Source of the DNA: an uncultured Lachnospiraceae bacterium
GTDB lineage: Bacteria; Bacillota; Clostridia; Lachnospirales; Lachnospiraceae
Assembly: GCA_944380315.1 (NCBI GenBank)
Contig: CALWHG010000013.1
Span: 1 to 45,674 of the forward strand
Reading direction: 5' to 3'
DNA: 45,674 nucleotides
How positions within the stretch are numbered: the stretch's first letter is position 1; every line of letters starts with the position of its first letter. The notes below the pieces were generated by a model. The model was not told the DNA's origin, searched no databases, and saw only the letters and a program-made list of their open reading frames with translations. Shown one piece after another: positions 9,110-17,626 of this stretch. Made by a program: the position numbers and the translations under genes.

Positions 9110-10210
9110 TCAATTTACCTTTCTGTAATAGGCAGCCGGCCCTGAGGCAGCAAGCCCCTTCTTCTCCAGTCCCTGAAGCGATCTGATGGTCTCCGGTATG
9201 GACAGTCCTGCCACGGCCGCGACCTCCTCCAGATGTTTCTGGTTAAAATCGAGGCAACTATACACTATTTTTTCCGAACTTGCAAGGCTGGGCCCGGATT
9301 TTTCATGCCAGGCACCCGTATCAGCCTCTTCGATATCGAACCTGCATAGCAGATCCTCCGGCTCGGTTATGATCTGAGCTCCATCCTTTATAAGGCCGTT
9401 GCTCCCCTCTCCCAGAGCATCACATATCCTGTGGGGGACTGCATATACCTCCCTTCCATAGGCCAGGGCATGCTCCACGGTGATGGCTGTACCGCTCCTC
9501 TTCCTGGCCTCCGCCACTATGAGAGCATCACAGAGTCCTGCTATGATACGATTCCTGGATACGAAGCGCCAGGGATCAGGTCCTGCACCTGGCGGAGACT
9601 CGGATATGACGCCGCCCTCTCCTTCACACATGGCCTCGTATATATCGAAGCTCCCCGCCGGATAGCAGTAGCTGACCCCGCTTCCAAGCACAGCATAGGC
9701 CTTGTGTCCCCTCCTCAGGCAGGCCCTGAGTGCCGCCGAATCAATACCCTCCGCCATACCGCTTATGATACTCACTCCCTTATCTGACAGTGCTTCTGCA
9801 AACAGGCCCGCCGCATAGCTGCCATATCCGCTGCACCTGCGTCCACCTATGATGGCTACCGAGGGCCTGTCCTCACGAGGGAGCTCTCCCCTCACATAAA
9901 GAAGCATCGGCGCATCAGGAAGACCCCGAAGCCTCCGTGGATAGTCATTGTCCCAGAAGCAACAGAGCCTGATACCCCGCTTTCCAAGCTCCTCATACTG
10001 AGCCATGAGCCTTCCTTCCTTTTTCAGTCTGTCGTCATAGCCATAGCTTCTGCCCTTCCCTGAAAATATGCCAAGCTCCAGGTAGTCCTTCTTATCCCTC
10101 CTGTAGGCCTCACAGAAGCTTCCGGATGCCCTGTACATCTCAGCTATCTTTTTGTTTGAAATGCCGGGAAGGTTGTTCAGGAGGTAAAGATATATCCTTT
10201 CACTGTCCAT
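9110..10210 (-). CDS. dprA: DNA processing protein DprA (Smf)
   Basis: 366 residues, full length. There is an N-terminal SAM/HhH-like region, then the Rossmann-like DprA core: AIIGGRRCSGYG, SGMAEGIDSAAL, AVLGSGVSYCYPAG, SRNRIIAGL and EARKRSGTAITVEHAL. A C-terminal winged helix occupies about 315-360. DprA loads RecA on incoming single-stranded DNA during natural transformation, and homologues are widespread in non-competent bacteria. The order comM-dprA-topA is typical, suggesting a DNA uptake/processing cluster. A strong AAGGAGGT precedes the ATG. Confidence 0.95.
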   Translation of the reverse strand: MDSERIYLYLLNNLPGISNKKIAEMYRASGSFCEAYRRDKKDYLELGIFSGKGRSYGYDDRLKKEGRLMAQYEELGKRGIRLCCFWDNDYPRRLRGLPDAPMLLYVRGELPREDRPSVAIIGGRRCSGYGSYAAGLFAEALSDKGVSIISGMAEGIDSAALRACLRRGHKAYAVLGSGVSYCYPAGSFDIYEAMCEGEGGVISESPPGAGPDPWRFVSRNRIIAGLCDALIVAEARKRSGTAITVEHALAYGREVYAVPHRICDALGEGSNGLIKDGAQIITEPEDLLCRFDIEEADTGAWHEKSGPSLASSEKIVYSCLDFNQKHLEEVAAVAGLSIPETIRSLQGLEKKGLAASGPAAYYRKVN

Positions 10211-10215
10211 GAGCC

Positions 10216-11865
10216 CTACCTCCTTCCTATGCCATAGGCACCTATGCGGCTCTCTATGCTCCTGAGCTCCGCAGCCTCCATGACATGCTCCTCTCTTATA
10301 AGCTCCGCGTGATCCAGATCCGCTATGGTCCTCGCCACTCTCAGTATCTTGTGATAGGTCCTTCCGGACAGTCCCCTGCTTTTAAATATGTCGGACATAT
10401 ATGCCCTGGCTCCTCCATCGAGTATGCAGTACCGTTCTGTCTCCCGAAGTCCCATGCGTCCGTTGAACCTGAGCCTCTGCTCCGAGCGGAACCTGTTTTC
10501 CTGTATGCGTCTTGCCTCCTCCACTCTCAGCCTCACTTCTGCAGAGCTCTCGGACCGATCCCCGGCTACCCCGTCAGTATCTGTCTTAAGGAATGCATCT
10601 CCTCCCAGAGGCCTGGCCTCCGCGCATATGTCTATGCGCTCCACTATGGGCTTTGAAAGCCTCCCCATATAAGCCCTTATCTGTGCAGAGGTACAATGAC
10701 ACTCCGGTGAAGGAAAATGCCCGCATGGACATCCGTTCATTGAAGCCACCAGCTGTATGTCCGCAGGATAGGTCACGCTCCCTCCGACTCTCTGGACAGT
10801 TATGCTTCCATCCTCCAGAGGCTGTCTGAGAGACTCTATGACGTTGCGCTGAAACAAAGGAAATTCATCCAGGAAAAGTATGCCGCCCGATGCCAGGGAG
10901 AGCTCTCCCGGCATGATCCTCCTGCCTCCCCCAAGGAAAGCCGATGCGCTTATGCCATGATGAGGCGCCCGAAAGGGCCTCCTGCCCATGAGAGTCATAT
11001 CCTCGGAGAGGAGCCCTGCTATGCTGTATACGGCAGATATCTCCAGATCCTCCTTCCTGGTAAGCCCGGGAAGTATGCCAGTCATGGCTCTGGCCAGGGT
11101 AGTCTTGCCTGTCCCCGCAGGGCCCGTAAAAAGTATGTTGTGCCTGCCTGCCACAGCTATCTCTGCAGCCCTCTTAAGATAAGCCTGTCCCCTTATGTCC
11201 GAAAAGTCCGGTATCCCCTCCATAGGGTCAGGCGCTGCGGCATCGGGATCTGGCACTGCAACAGGCTGCCCGTCAAGGAGCACCTGTCTTTCATGCTTCC
11301 TTCCAGCCCCCTCTGAGGCTCCTGCCAACTTGCCCAGGGCCCTCATTTGATGTCTTCCTGCTCTCAGGAATCTTACTGCCTCTCTCAGCTCAGAAAAGGC
11401 ATAGATATCCATATCCTCGACAGACAGGGCCTCCCTCAGATTGCCCTCTGGGATGACGAGCCCTCTGATGCCATGGTCCCTCATGCACAGGGCCAGCGGA
11501 AGCACCCCGTTGACTCTCTTGAGCCTTCCATCCAGTCCGGTCTCTCCTAAAAATGCCAGATCCGAAAGGCTTCCATCCTCAAGCTCTCCCAGACTGCAGA
11601 GTATGGCCATGGCTATGGACAGATCATAAGCAGTGCCCTCCTTGCGAAGGGACGCGGGCGAGATGTTGACAGTAAGCTTTTTAGGCCTTATGTCCATACC
11701 GCAGTTTCTTATGGCATTCCAGACTCTGAACCTGGCCTCGGAGGTCTCCTGGGACAGCGCTCCTGTCAGAAAGAGTCCGGGGATCCCGTTTTGGGCATCA
11801 GCCTCCACCTCGGTCATGAAACCGTGTATGCCGGAAAGACCGGCACAGTTTATCTTTGCAAACAT
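10216..11865 (-). CDS. comM: YifB/ComM-family Mg-chelatase-like AAA+ ATPase
   Basis: 549 residues from the ATG at 11865, chosen because AAGGAG lies 5 nt upstream and family members start at MF(A/S)K; an upstream ATG at 11886 would add seven residues. There is an N-terminal Lon-protease-like (ChlI) domain (residues 1 to about 170), then an AAA+ core with Walker A GPAGTGKT near 246-253, the Walker B region GGILFLDEFPLF, and the family signature CPCGHFPSPECHC. In Gram-negatives ComM is a branch-migration helicase in transformation. It lies just upstream of dprA (5 bp). Confidence 0.92.
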   Translation of the reverse strand: MFAKINCAGLSGIHGFMTEVEADAQNGIPGLFLTGALSQETSEARFRVWNAIRNCGMDIRPKKLTVNISPASLRKEGTAYDLSIAMAILCSLGELEDGSLSDLAFLGETGLDGRLKRVNGVLPLALCMRDHGIRGLVIPEGNLREALSVEDMDIYAFSELREAVRFLRAGRHQMRALGKLAGASEGAGRKHERQVLLDGQPVAVPDPDAAAPDPMEGIPDFSDIRGQAYLKRAAEIAVAGRHNILFTGPAGTGKTTLARAMTGILPGLTRKEDLEISAVYSIAGLLSEDMTLMGRRPFRAPHHGISASAFLGGGRRIMPGELSLASGGILFLDEFPLFQRNVIESLRQPLEDGSITVQRVGGSVTYPADIQLVASMNGCPCGHFPSPECHCTSAQIRAYMGRLSKPIVERIDICAEARPLGGDAFLKTDTDGVAGDRSESSAEVRLRVEEARRIQENRFRSEQRLRFNGRMGLRETERYCILDGGARAYMSDIFKSRGLSGRTYHKILRVARTIADLDHAELIREEHVMEAAELRSIESRIGAYGIGRR

Positions 11866-12070
11866 ATGCTCCTTTCCTGCCGGCATCAGAGGCCGGCATA
11901 TATGTGTTTGATGGAAAATATAGGATAGACTTAAGAAAATGCTGTGACAGCCTGAAGCTGCAGATCAGATATGCATCAGATATGTCCTTTGAGATCTCTT
12001 AAGATATGTCTTGTGAAAATACTTCTATGAATGTTTATGGATATCAGCTGTAAGGCCTGACTGTACGGGA
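11866..12070 (-). other. Longest gene-free stretch (205 bp) between rluA and comM
   Basis: No ORF, RNA gene or clear sigma-70 promoter is visible. Two things stand out. A GC-only inverted repeat, GCCGGC / GCCGGC with a 7-nt loop (11879-11897), sits directly upstream of the comM Shine-Dalgarno. Short AT-rich direct repeats of ACATATCT / CATATCTGAT lie around 11965-12010. The gap probably marks a break between the asp23-rluA and comM-topA units, but I cannot place a terminator or promoter. Confidence 0.4.
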
Positions 12071-13087
12071 TCAGCCAAAGAGACGTTTCATGTCCTCCGG
12101 AAGCTCAGCCCTGAAGCACATACCGGAAAGCCTCGTAAGATAAGCAATCCCCTCCTTTGGCATGTGCAGCTCATAGGCATGAAGCAGCTGCCTGTCTATG
12201 CCAAGCTCTGCTCTGAGCCTGCGGTCGGCCTTCCGATCTCCATATTTGGGATCTCCGACTATGGGATGGCCAAGGTAGGAAAGATGGGCCCTTATCTGAT
12301 GGGTGCGTCCGGTATAGAGCCGAACTCTTATGAGACTCAGCCTTTCTCCGCCATGCATGATGGTCCTTACGGGATCGTAGCCCGTCTCTATATGTACGGC
12401 TCCAGGCTCCTCATGATCAAGTATGGTCACCCTGTTATCCCTTTCATCCTTCCTGAGCCAGGCGCTGAGCCTCATAGAGCTCATGTCGCCTCTGACCACC
12501 GCAAGATAATACTTTTCGCATGCCCTGTCATGGAGGAGACGTGACAGCTCCCTTGCAGCAGGATAGGTCTTTGCAAAGCTTATGAGGCCTGTGGTGTTGC
12601 GATCGAGCCTGTTGCAGACTGAGGGCATAAATCCGCTTTCAGTCCTTCCTCCACAGTAACTGAGCAGCACCTCGTTGAGGCTCGTATCCTCTGGACGGGC
12701 CTTCTGGCTGAGGACACCGGCCCTTTTGTCAGCCACTATGATGTCCTCATCCTCATAGACTATGGTGCAGACCTCTGACAGACCGGGAAGCTGGGCCTGC
12801 CTAGGCGCACCAGCAGCACTCCCTGGACTTATCGGACTTATCGGACCTCCACTGGCTTCGCCCACTCCGCCAAAGAGCTTGTCTATGGTATCGTCAGAAA
12901 GCCTCAGCTCTATGACATCTCCTGAGGCTATGAGGCTTGAGCCCTCTGCACGTGCTCCGTTGAGCCTTATGTACTTTTTCCTGAGGAATTTATAGATCAG
13001 GCTCTTTCCACAGTCGGGAAAGCGTCTTGCCAGATATTTGTCCAGACGCTGTCCTGCGTCTTTGTTGTCAACTGTGATGCTCTTCAT
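12071..13087 (-). CDS. RluA-family pseudouridine synthase
   Basis: 338 residues. There is an S4 RNA-binding domain at about 12-65 (RLDKYLARRFPDCGKSLIYK begins it), a Gly/Pro/Ser-rich linker (about 70-105) and the RluA catalytic domain with CNRLDRNTTG (catalytic Asp162). It also has the C-terminal motif TGRTHQIRAHLSYLGHPIVGD. The family isomerises uridines in 23S rRNA (RluC/RluD type) or tRNA; the exact site cannot be read from sequence. It follows the SDR gene by 9 bp with no visible Shine-Dalgarno, suggesting translational coupling. Confidence 0.92.
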   Translation of the reverse strand: MKSITVDNKDAGQRLDKYLARRFPDCGKSLIYKFLRKKYIRLNGARAEGSSLIASGDVIELRLSDDTIDKLFGGVGEASGGPISPISPGSAAGAPRQAQLPGLSEVCTIVYEDEDIIVADKRAGVLSQKARPEDTSLNEVLLSYCGGRTESGFMPSVCNRLDRNTTGLISFAKTYPAARELSRLLHDRACEKYYLAVVRGDMSSMRLSAWLRKDERDNRVTILDHEEPGAVHIETGYDPVRTIMHGGERLSLIRVRLYTGRTHQIRAHLSYLGHPIVGDPKYGDRKADRRLRAELGIDRQLLHAYELHMPKEGIAYLTRLSGMCFRAELPEDMKRLFG

Positions 13088-13096
13088 ATGGAAATG

Positions 13097-13885
13097 CTAT
13101 CTGCGATTGATCAGTCTGATAAAAAAGAATATGACTCCGGAGGGTAAGATATGGGCTGCAAGCCTGAGAGCTCTCATGCTTCCCCCATAGACTGAGACAC
13201 GTCTTCCTCTCCTGCTGTCCCTGAGGGCAAGTCTTACGACCTTAGCCTTGTCAGCCATGAACATACGCTTGTAAAGAGGTATGACCTCCGTCTCCTCAGC
13301 TATATCGAAAAACTCGGTCCTTACGGGCCCCGGGCATACCGCCGTGACTACTATGCCCCTGGATCTAAGCTCCTCTGAGAGAGCCTCGGAAAAGCTGAGT
13401 ACATAGGACTTGGTGGCAGCATATACCGCAAACCAGGGCTGGGGACAGAAGGCTGCGGCAGAAGCGAAATTGATGATGTGTCCTCCCCTGTGCATATAGG
13501 GTATGCAGAGCTTGCACATGAGGCTCAGGGCCCTGCAGTTAAGATCTATCATGTCTGAGATATGGCTCTCATCCATGTCAGAAAGAGCTCCAAGCTTCCC
13601 AAAGCCTGAAGCATTTATGAGCATGTCTATGACCGGCCTCTCACTCTTTAGTCTTTCATCAAGCTCAGATAAGAAGGCGGGCGAAAGGAGATCCCCACAG
13701 AGGACTCTCCCTCTTACTCCCCTGGATCCAAGCTCCTCAGAAAGCTCCGTAAGCCTGTCTCTGCGTCTTGCCACGAGCCAGAGCTCAGAGCCCCGATGAA
13801 GCCTCCCTGCAAGCTGCAGGGCCGCTTCCCTCCCCATGCCTGAGGAGGCTCCCGTGATCAGGATGACATGCCTTCCCTGCTTCAT
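13097..13885 (-). CDS. Short-chain dehydrogenase/reductase
   Basis: 262 residues. A classical SDR: cofactor motif TGASSGMG near 10-17, the NASGFG strand, catalytic YxxxK in YAATK with an upstream Ser in the NFASAAAF segment, and PGPVRTEF after it. An arginine early in the second strand (VARRRDR) suggests NADPH preference. The hydrophobic C-terminus (AAHILPSGVIFFFIRLINRR) could touch the membrane. The substrate is unknown. Its ATG overlaps the stop of the coiled-coil gene by one base. Confidence 0.85.
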   Translation of the reverse strand: MKQGRHVILITGASSGMGREAALQLAGRLHRGSELWLVARRRDRLTELSEELGSRGVRGRVLCGDLLSPAFLSELDERLKSERPVIDMLINASGFGKLGALSDMDESHISDMIDLNCRALSLMCKLCIPYMHRGGHIINFASAAAFCPQPWFAVYAATKSYVLSFSEALSEELRSRGIVVTAVCPGPVRTEFFDIAEETEVIPLYKRMFMADKAKVVRLALRDSRRGRRVSVYGGSMRALRLAAHILPSGVIFFFIRLINRR

Positions 13886-14478
13886 CAGGCATCATGCTCC
13901 TCGCCTGAGGAGGCCTGATCATAGTAGGTATCCTGCTCGCCTACTCCGCCTGCAAGATCGCTGCGGTTCTGTGAGCATACCTGGTATGTATCCTGAAGCT
14001 GCTGATAAAATGTCTCGTAGGTCTGCCTGCTCTCGTTGACCGTATTGGATATGATGGTCTGAAGCGAAGCAAGCATGTTGTCTGTATAGCTGACTGCTCC
14101 CTGACGGATGCTATTTGCGTCCTTTACCGCATCCTCAACTATGCCCTGGGCCTGACGCCTTGCGTCCTCCACGACCTCGTTGGCCTTCTGATAAGCCCTC
14201 TGCATGATCTCATGATCGTTTACCAGCTCCTCGGTCTGGGCAGTGGCATCTGCTATCATGTTCTGAGCCTGGGTCCTGGCATCGGCCAGTATGGCCTCCT
14301 GCTGGCTTATGATCTTCTGGTATTTCTTTATCTCATCAGGGACACGGAGCCTGAGCTCTACGAGGAGCTCCTCCATCTCTTCCTTATTGACTATGATCTT
14401 GGAATTGGAAAGAGGCTGATACTTACAGCTCTCAATGAACTCCTCTATCTCATTTATCAACTGCTCGATCCTGCTCAT
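13885..14478 (-). CDS. Conserved coiled-coil protein (ATP synthase b-/DivIVA-like)
   Basis: 197 residues with no enzyme motif. From about 45 to 165 it is predicted helix, rich in Ala/Glu/Gln/Arg with heptad-like spacing (the stretch [19 protein letters not shown] and a second similar [12 protein letters not shown] segment resemble an internal repeat). There is no signal peptide or membrane segment. Similar proteins lie next to coaD in other Lachnospiraceae and are variously annotated as ATP synthase b-like or DivIVA-like; the function is not established. It overlaps coaD by 4 bp (ATGA) and the SDR gene by 1 bp. Confidence 0.75.
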   Translation of the reverse strand: MSRIEQLINEIEEFIESCKYQPLSNSKIIVNKEEMEELLVELRLRVPDEIKKYQKIISQQEAILADARTQAQNMIADATAQTEELVNDHEIMQRAYQKANEVVEDARRQAQGIVEDAVKDANSIRQGAVSYTDNMLASLQTIISNTVNESRQTYETFYQQLQDTYQVCSQNRSDLAGGVGEQDTYYDQASSGEEHDA

Positions 14479-14966
14479 GAGTCTGATCTCTCCTTTATCT
14501 TTTTTTCTACCAAGTCCTGAACGTAAGGCGGCACAAGGCCGGAAATGTCTGCACTATAGGAGGCTACCTCCTTGACAGTGCTGGAGCTTAAAAAGCTGTA
14601 CTTAAGATTTGTGGTCAGGAAAATGGTCTCTATGTCTTCACACAGATTCTTGTTTATCTGGCTGAGCTGAAGCTCATAGTCAAAATCCGTAAGGGCCCTG
14701 AGCCCTCTGACTATGATGTTGGCACCGTTCTGCTTTGCAAAATCCACGGTAAGCCCTTCAAAGCTCATGACTCTGACATTGTCCAGGTCAGAGGTTATTA
14801 CTTTTAACATATTAACACGTTCGTCAGTTGAAAACAACGGAGTTTTTGCACTATTTTTCAGCACTCCTATGATCAGCTCGTCACACAGCCTGGAGGCCCT
14901 CTCGATTATGTCGAGATGGCCGCAGGTGGGCGGATCGAAGCTTCCTGGGTATATGGCAGTCCTCAT
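14475..14966 (-). CDS. coaD: Phosphopantetheine adenylyltransferase
   Basis: 163 residues, full length. The nucleotidyltransferase motif is [12 protein letters not shown] (residues 6-17, T-x-G-H), with [16 protein letters not shown] and a C-terminal region containing [20 protein letters not shown]. It adenylates 4'-phosphopantetheine to dephospho-CoA, the fourth step of CoA synthesis. Preceded by GGAG 7 nt upstream; 12 bp after rsmD, the usual partner. Confidence 0.96.
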   Translation of the reverse strand: MRTAIYPGSFDPPTCGHLDIIERASRLCDELIIGVLKNSAKTPLFSTDERVNMLKVITSDLDNVRVMSFEGLTVDFAKQNGANIIVRGLRALTDFDYELQLSQINKNLCEDIETIFLTTNLKYSFLSSSTVKEVASYSADISGLVPPYVQDLVEKKIKERSDS

Positions 14967-14978
14967 GTCCTTGCTCCT

Positions 14979-15539
14979 TTATGATATCCTGAGGAAAAGA
15001 TGCTTCTGATTCTTATAGCACTTTTCCCTCTCTATGCTGTATCCAAGCTCCTCAAAAGGAGCCGTATCTGCCCTCAGTGAGGTCTCGACTATGATAAGAT
15101 CGGTCTCAGAGAGCCTTCCGCTGCGCATAACGGCAGACAATACCGAAAACTCCAGCCCCCTGTCGTAGGGAGGATCCAGAAAAAGGATCAGCTTATCCCC
15201 TCCGGGCACCCTGGTAAGCAGCCTCTCCACCGTGGGAGCAGCCTCTGCCTTCAGTATCTCTGACCTGTCCTCAAAGCGGCACTTTCTGACATTAGCAGTG
15301 ATCGCCTCTATGGCAGGCCTTGCATTGTCTATGAAAATGGCTCTCTTTGCACCTCTGCTCAGGGCCTCGATGCCTATGGCTCCCGAGCCTGAAAAGACGT
15401 CAAAAAACACTGATCCCGGAATGTCTCCCTGCAGTATATTGAATAGGGTCTCCTTGATCCTGTCAGTCGTAGGTCTGGTATCCTTTCCCTCCGGAGCCAC
15501 AAGCGGTATGCTCCTGGCTGTTCCTGCTATGACTCTCAT
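14979..15539 (-). CDS. rsmD: 16S rRNA (guanine-966-N2)-methyltransferase RsmD
   Basis: 186 residues. A SAM-dependent fold: RVIAGTARSIPL at the N-terminus, the family motif TRPTTDRIKETLFNIL, glycine motif DVFSGSGAIGIEALSRGA, and catalytic LDPPYD near 137-142. It methylates G966 of 16S rRNA in the assembled small-subunit head. AAGGAGG lies 7 nt before the ATG. The recG-rsmD-coaD order is common in Bacillota. Confidence 0.95.
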   Translation of the reverse strand: MRVIAGTARSIPLVAPEGKDTRPTTDRIKETLFNILQGDIPGSVFFDVFSGSGAIGIEALSRGAKRAIFIDNARPAIEAITANVRKCRFEDRSEILKAEAAPTVERLLTRVPGGDKLILFLDPPYDRGLEFSVLSAVMRSGRLSETDLIIVETSLRADTAPFEELGYSIEREKCYKNQKHLFLRIS

Positions 15540-15551
15540 CTATAGGCCTCC

Positions 15552-17624
15552 TTATACATAATAACTGTTTTCCATGGATCTAGAAAGCCTTTCGTCCAGG
15601 GCCTTCCTGATATCCTCAGAAATGGGGATGCTTCCGGATATGATCTGCTCTGCAGAATCCCTGGCGGGCGCGAGCAGCTCATGATCCCTGTATATATCCG
15701 CCACGCCAAAGCCCATGTCACCGCTCTGCCTTACTCCGAGCAGATCTCCGGGGCCTCTGAGGCGAAGATCCTCCGATGCTATGAAAAATCCATCATTGGA
15801 ATCCCTTATGATGGACAGCCTTTCAGCTGCCTCCTCCCCCTTTGAGGTGTTTATCATGATGCAGTAGGACTGGTCGCTCCCCCTGCCTACTCTGCCCCGG
15901 AGCTGATGCAGCTGGGAAAGCCCGAAGCGCTCTGCATTTTCTATCATCATGACCGTGGCCTCCGGCACGTCCACTCCCACCTCTATGACAGTGGTGGACA
16001 CGAGTATGTCTATCGCTCCGTCACGAAGCTCTCCCATGGCCTTTTCCTTTTCCTGGGAGCTCATCCTTCCATGAAGCCGGCCTATGCGTACCTCCTTTGG
16101 AAATATCTTCCTTAGCTTAAGGAAGAGGTCCTCCACATTTTCCAGTTCCTGCTCTCCCGCAGGCTCCTCGTCCTGTCCCCCGTCGTCTATGGCAGGACAT
16201 ACGATGTAGGCTCTGTGGCCCTTCTTTATCTCATCATATATGAACTTATAGGCATTTTTCCTATAGGCCGGACCTACTACGGTATTTTTGATAGGCAGGC
16301 GTCCCTCAGGCCTGCTGTCAAGCACCGACACATCCATATCACCATAAAGTATCATGGACAGGGTCCTGGGGATGGGCGTGGCACTCATGAACAGCATATG
16401 GGGCATGCCGCCCTTCTGCTTCATGGCTTCCCTCTGGGATACGCCGAAGCGGTGCTGCTCGTCAGTGACCACGAGTCCGAGACTGTCATACTCCACCTTT
16501 TCCTGGAATAGAGCATGGGTCCCTATGATGATATCAGCCCTGTGAGATGCTATGAGCTCCCTGGCCTCCGACTTCTGCGTCTGAGTCATGGAGCCGGTAA
16601 GGAGCACTGGATGAAGCTCCAGTCCCTGTTTATCTATGAGCTCAGTCAGCTTATCAAAGTGCTGCCTGGCCAGGACCTCAGTCGGGACCAGCAGGGCCGC
16701 CTGATAGCCGCAGAAGGCAGTATGAGCCATGGCCAGGAAGGCAACTATGGTCTTTCCTGAGCCCACGTCTCCCTCAAGGAGCCTGTTCATGACCCTGCCG
16801 GAGCTCATATCCCTGGATATGACCTTTACTGCCTCAGCCTGGGCTCTGGTAAGCTCAAAGGGCAGGTCAGCCGTCATGCGCAGGAGCCTCATGTCCGGTC
16901 TCAGGCGATACTCCGAGGCCTGCTCTGAAAACAACTGCTTACGCTTCTTCTGAAGCATAAAAAAAAGGAAAAAGTCATCAAAGCAAAGCCTTTTGCGGGC
17001 CTCATAGAGCCTCTCCCTGCTTTTGGGAAAATGTATGCACAGGAGGGAATCCCTTTCGCCCATGAGAGCCTGGGCATCAAGTATGGCCTTTGGGAGGAAC
17101 TCTTTGGATACCTGATCGAGCAAACTGGATCTTAGTACTGCAGCAGAGGTCTTGATGAGCAGCCTGCTGCTTATTCCCTTACCGAGCCTGTATACAGGCA
17201 TGAGCCTGCCCACATAGCTGCTCTCATACTCCTCAGGATCATATATCTTCGGCTGGCTCATGATAAGTCTGCCGTTCTTTTCATAGACTCTGCCCCTGAA
17301 TACAAATCTGGAGTCTGCCTTCAGCTTCTGCCTTATGTAGGGCATGTTGTACCAGGATATCTGAAGCCTGCCTGTCATGTCTGAGATATAGACATTGACT
17401 ATGACCATGCCGTTATATCTGTTGACGGCAGCGTCCTGACGAAGCTCACAAAGCACTGTGCCCACCCTTCCGGGAGTGAGGGCATATATCTCCCTGGGAG
17501 CCTCAAATTCCTCATAGTCCCGCGGAAAATAAAACACCATGTCCTCTGCACAGGAAATGCCGAGGCGCATAAGCGCCTCGGCAGTCTTATCTCCTATGCC
17601 CTTAAATCCGGTCAGCTCCGTCAT
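15552..17624 (-). CDS. recG: ATP-dependent DNA helicase RecG
   Basis: 690 residues. There is an OB-fold wedge domain in the N-terminal third, Walker A GDVGSGKT near 284, DEQHRFG (DExH box) near 388, then ATPIPRTLSMILYGD, VSTTVIEVGVDVPEATVM and the motif VI region QLHQLRGRVGRG. RecG remodels stalled forks and Holliday junctions. The start is 2 bp after the fakA stop with no Shine-Dalgarno, so coupled translation is likely. Confidence 0.97.
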   Translation of the reverse strand: MTELTGFKGIGDKTAEALMRLGISCAEDMVFYFPRDYEEFEAPREIYALTPGRVGTVLCELRQDAAVNRYNGMVIVNVYISDMTGRLQISWYNMPYIRQKLKADSRFVFRGRVYEKNGRLIMSQPKIYDPEEYESSYVGRLMPVYRLGKGISSRLLIKTSAAVLRSSLLDQVSKEFLPKAILDAQALMGERDSLLCIHFPKSRERLYEARKRLCFDDFFLFFMLQKKRKQLFSEQASEYRLRPDMRLLRMTADLPFELTRAQAEAVKVISRDMSSGRVMNRLLEGDVGSGKTIVAFLAMAHTAFCGYQAALLVPTEVLARQHFDKLTELIDKQGLELHPVLLTGSMTQTQKSEARELIASHRADIIIGTHALFQEKVEYDSLGLVVTDEQHRFGVSQREAMKQKGGMPHMLFMSATPIPRTLSMILYGDMDVSVLDSRPEGRLPIKNTVVGPAYRKNAYKFIYDEIKKGHRAYIVCPAIDDGGQDEEPAGEQELENVEDLFLKLRKIFPKEVRIGRLHGRMSSQEKEKAMGELRDGAIDILVSTTVIEVGVDVPEATVMMIENAERFGLSQLHQLRGRVGRGSDQSYCIMINTSKGEEAAERLSIIRDSNDGFFIASEDLRLRGPGDLLGVRQSGDMGFGVADIYRDHELLAPARDSAEQIISGSIPISEDIRKALDERLSRSMENSYYV

Positions 17625-17626
17625 GC

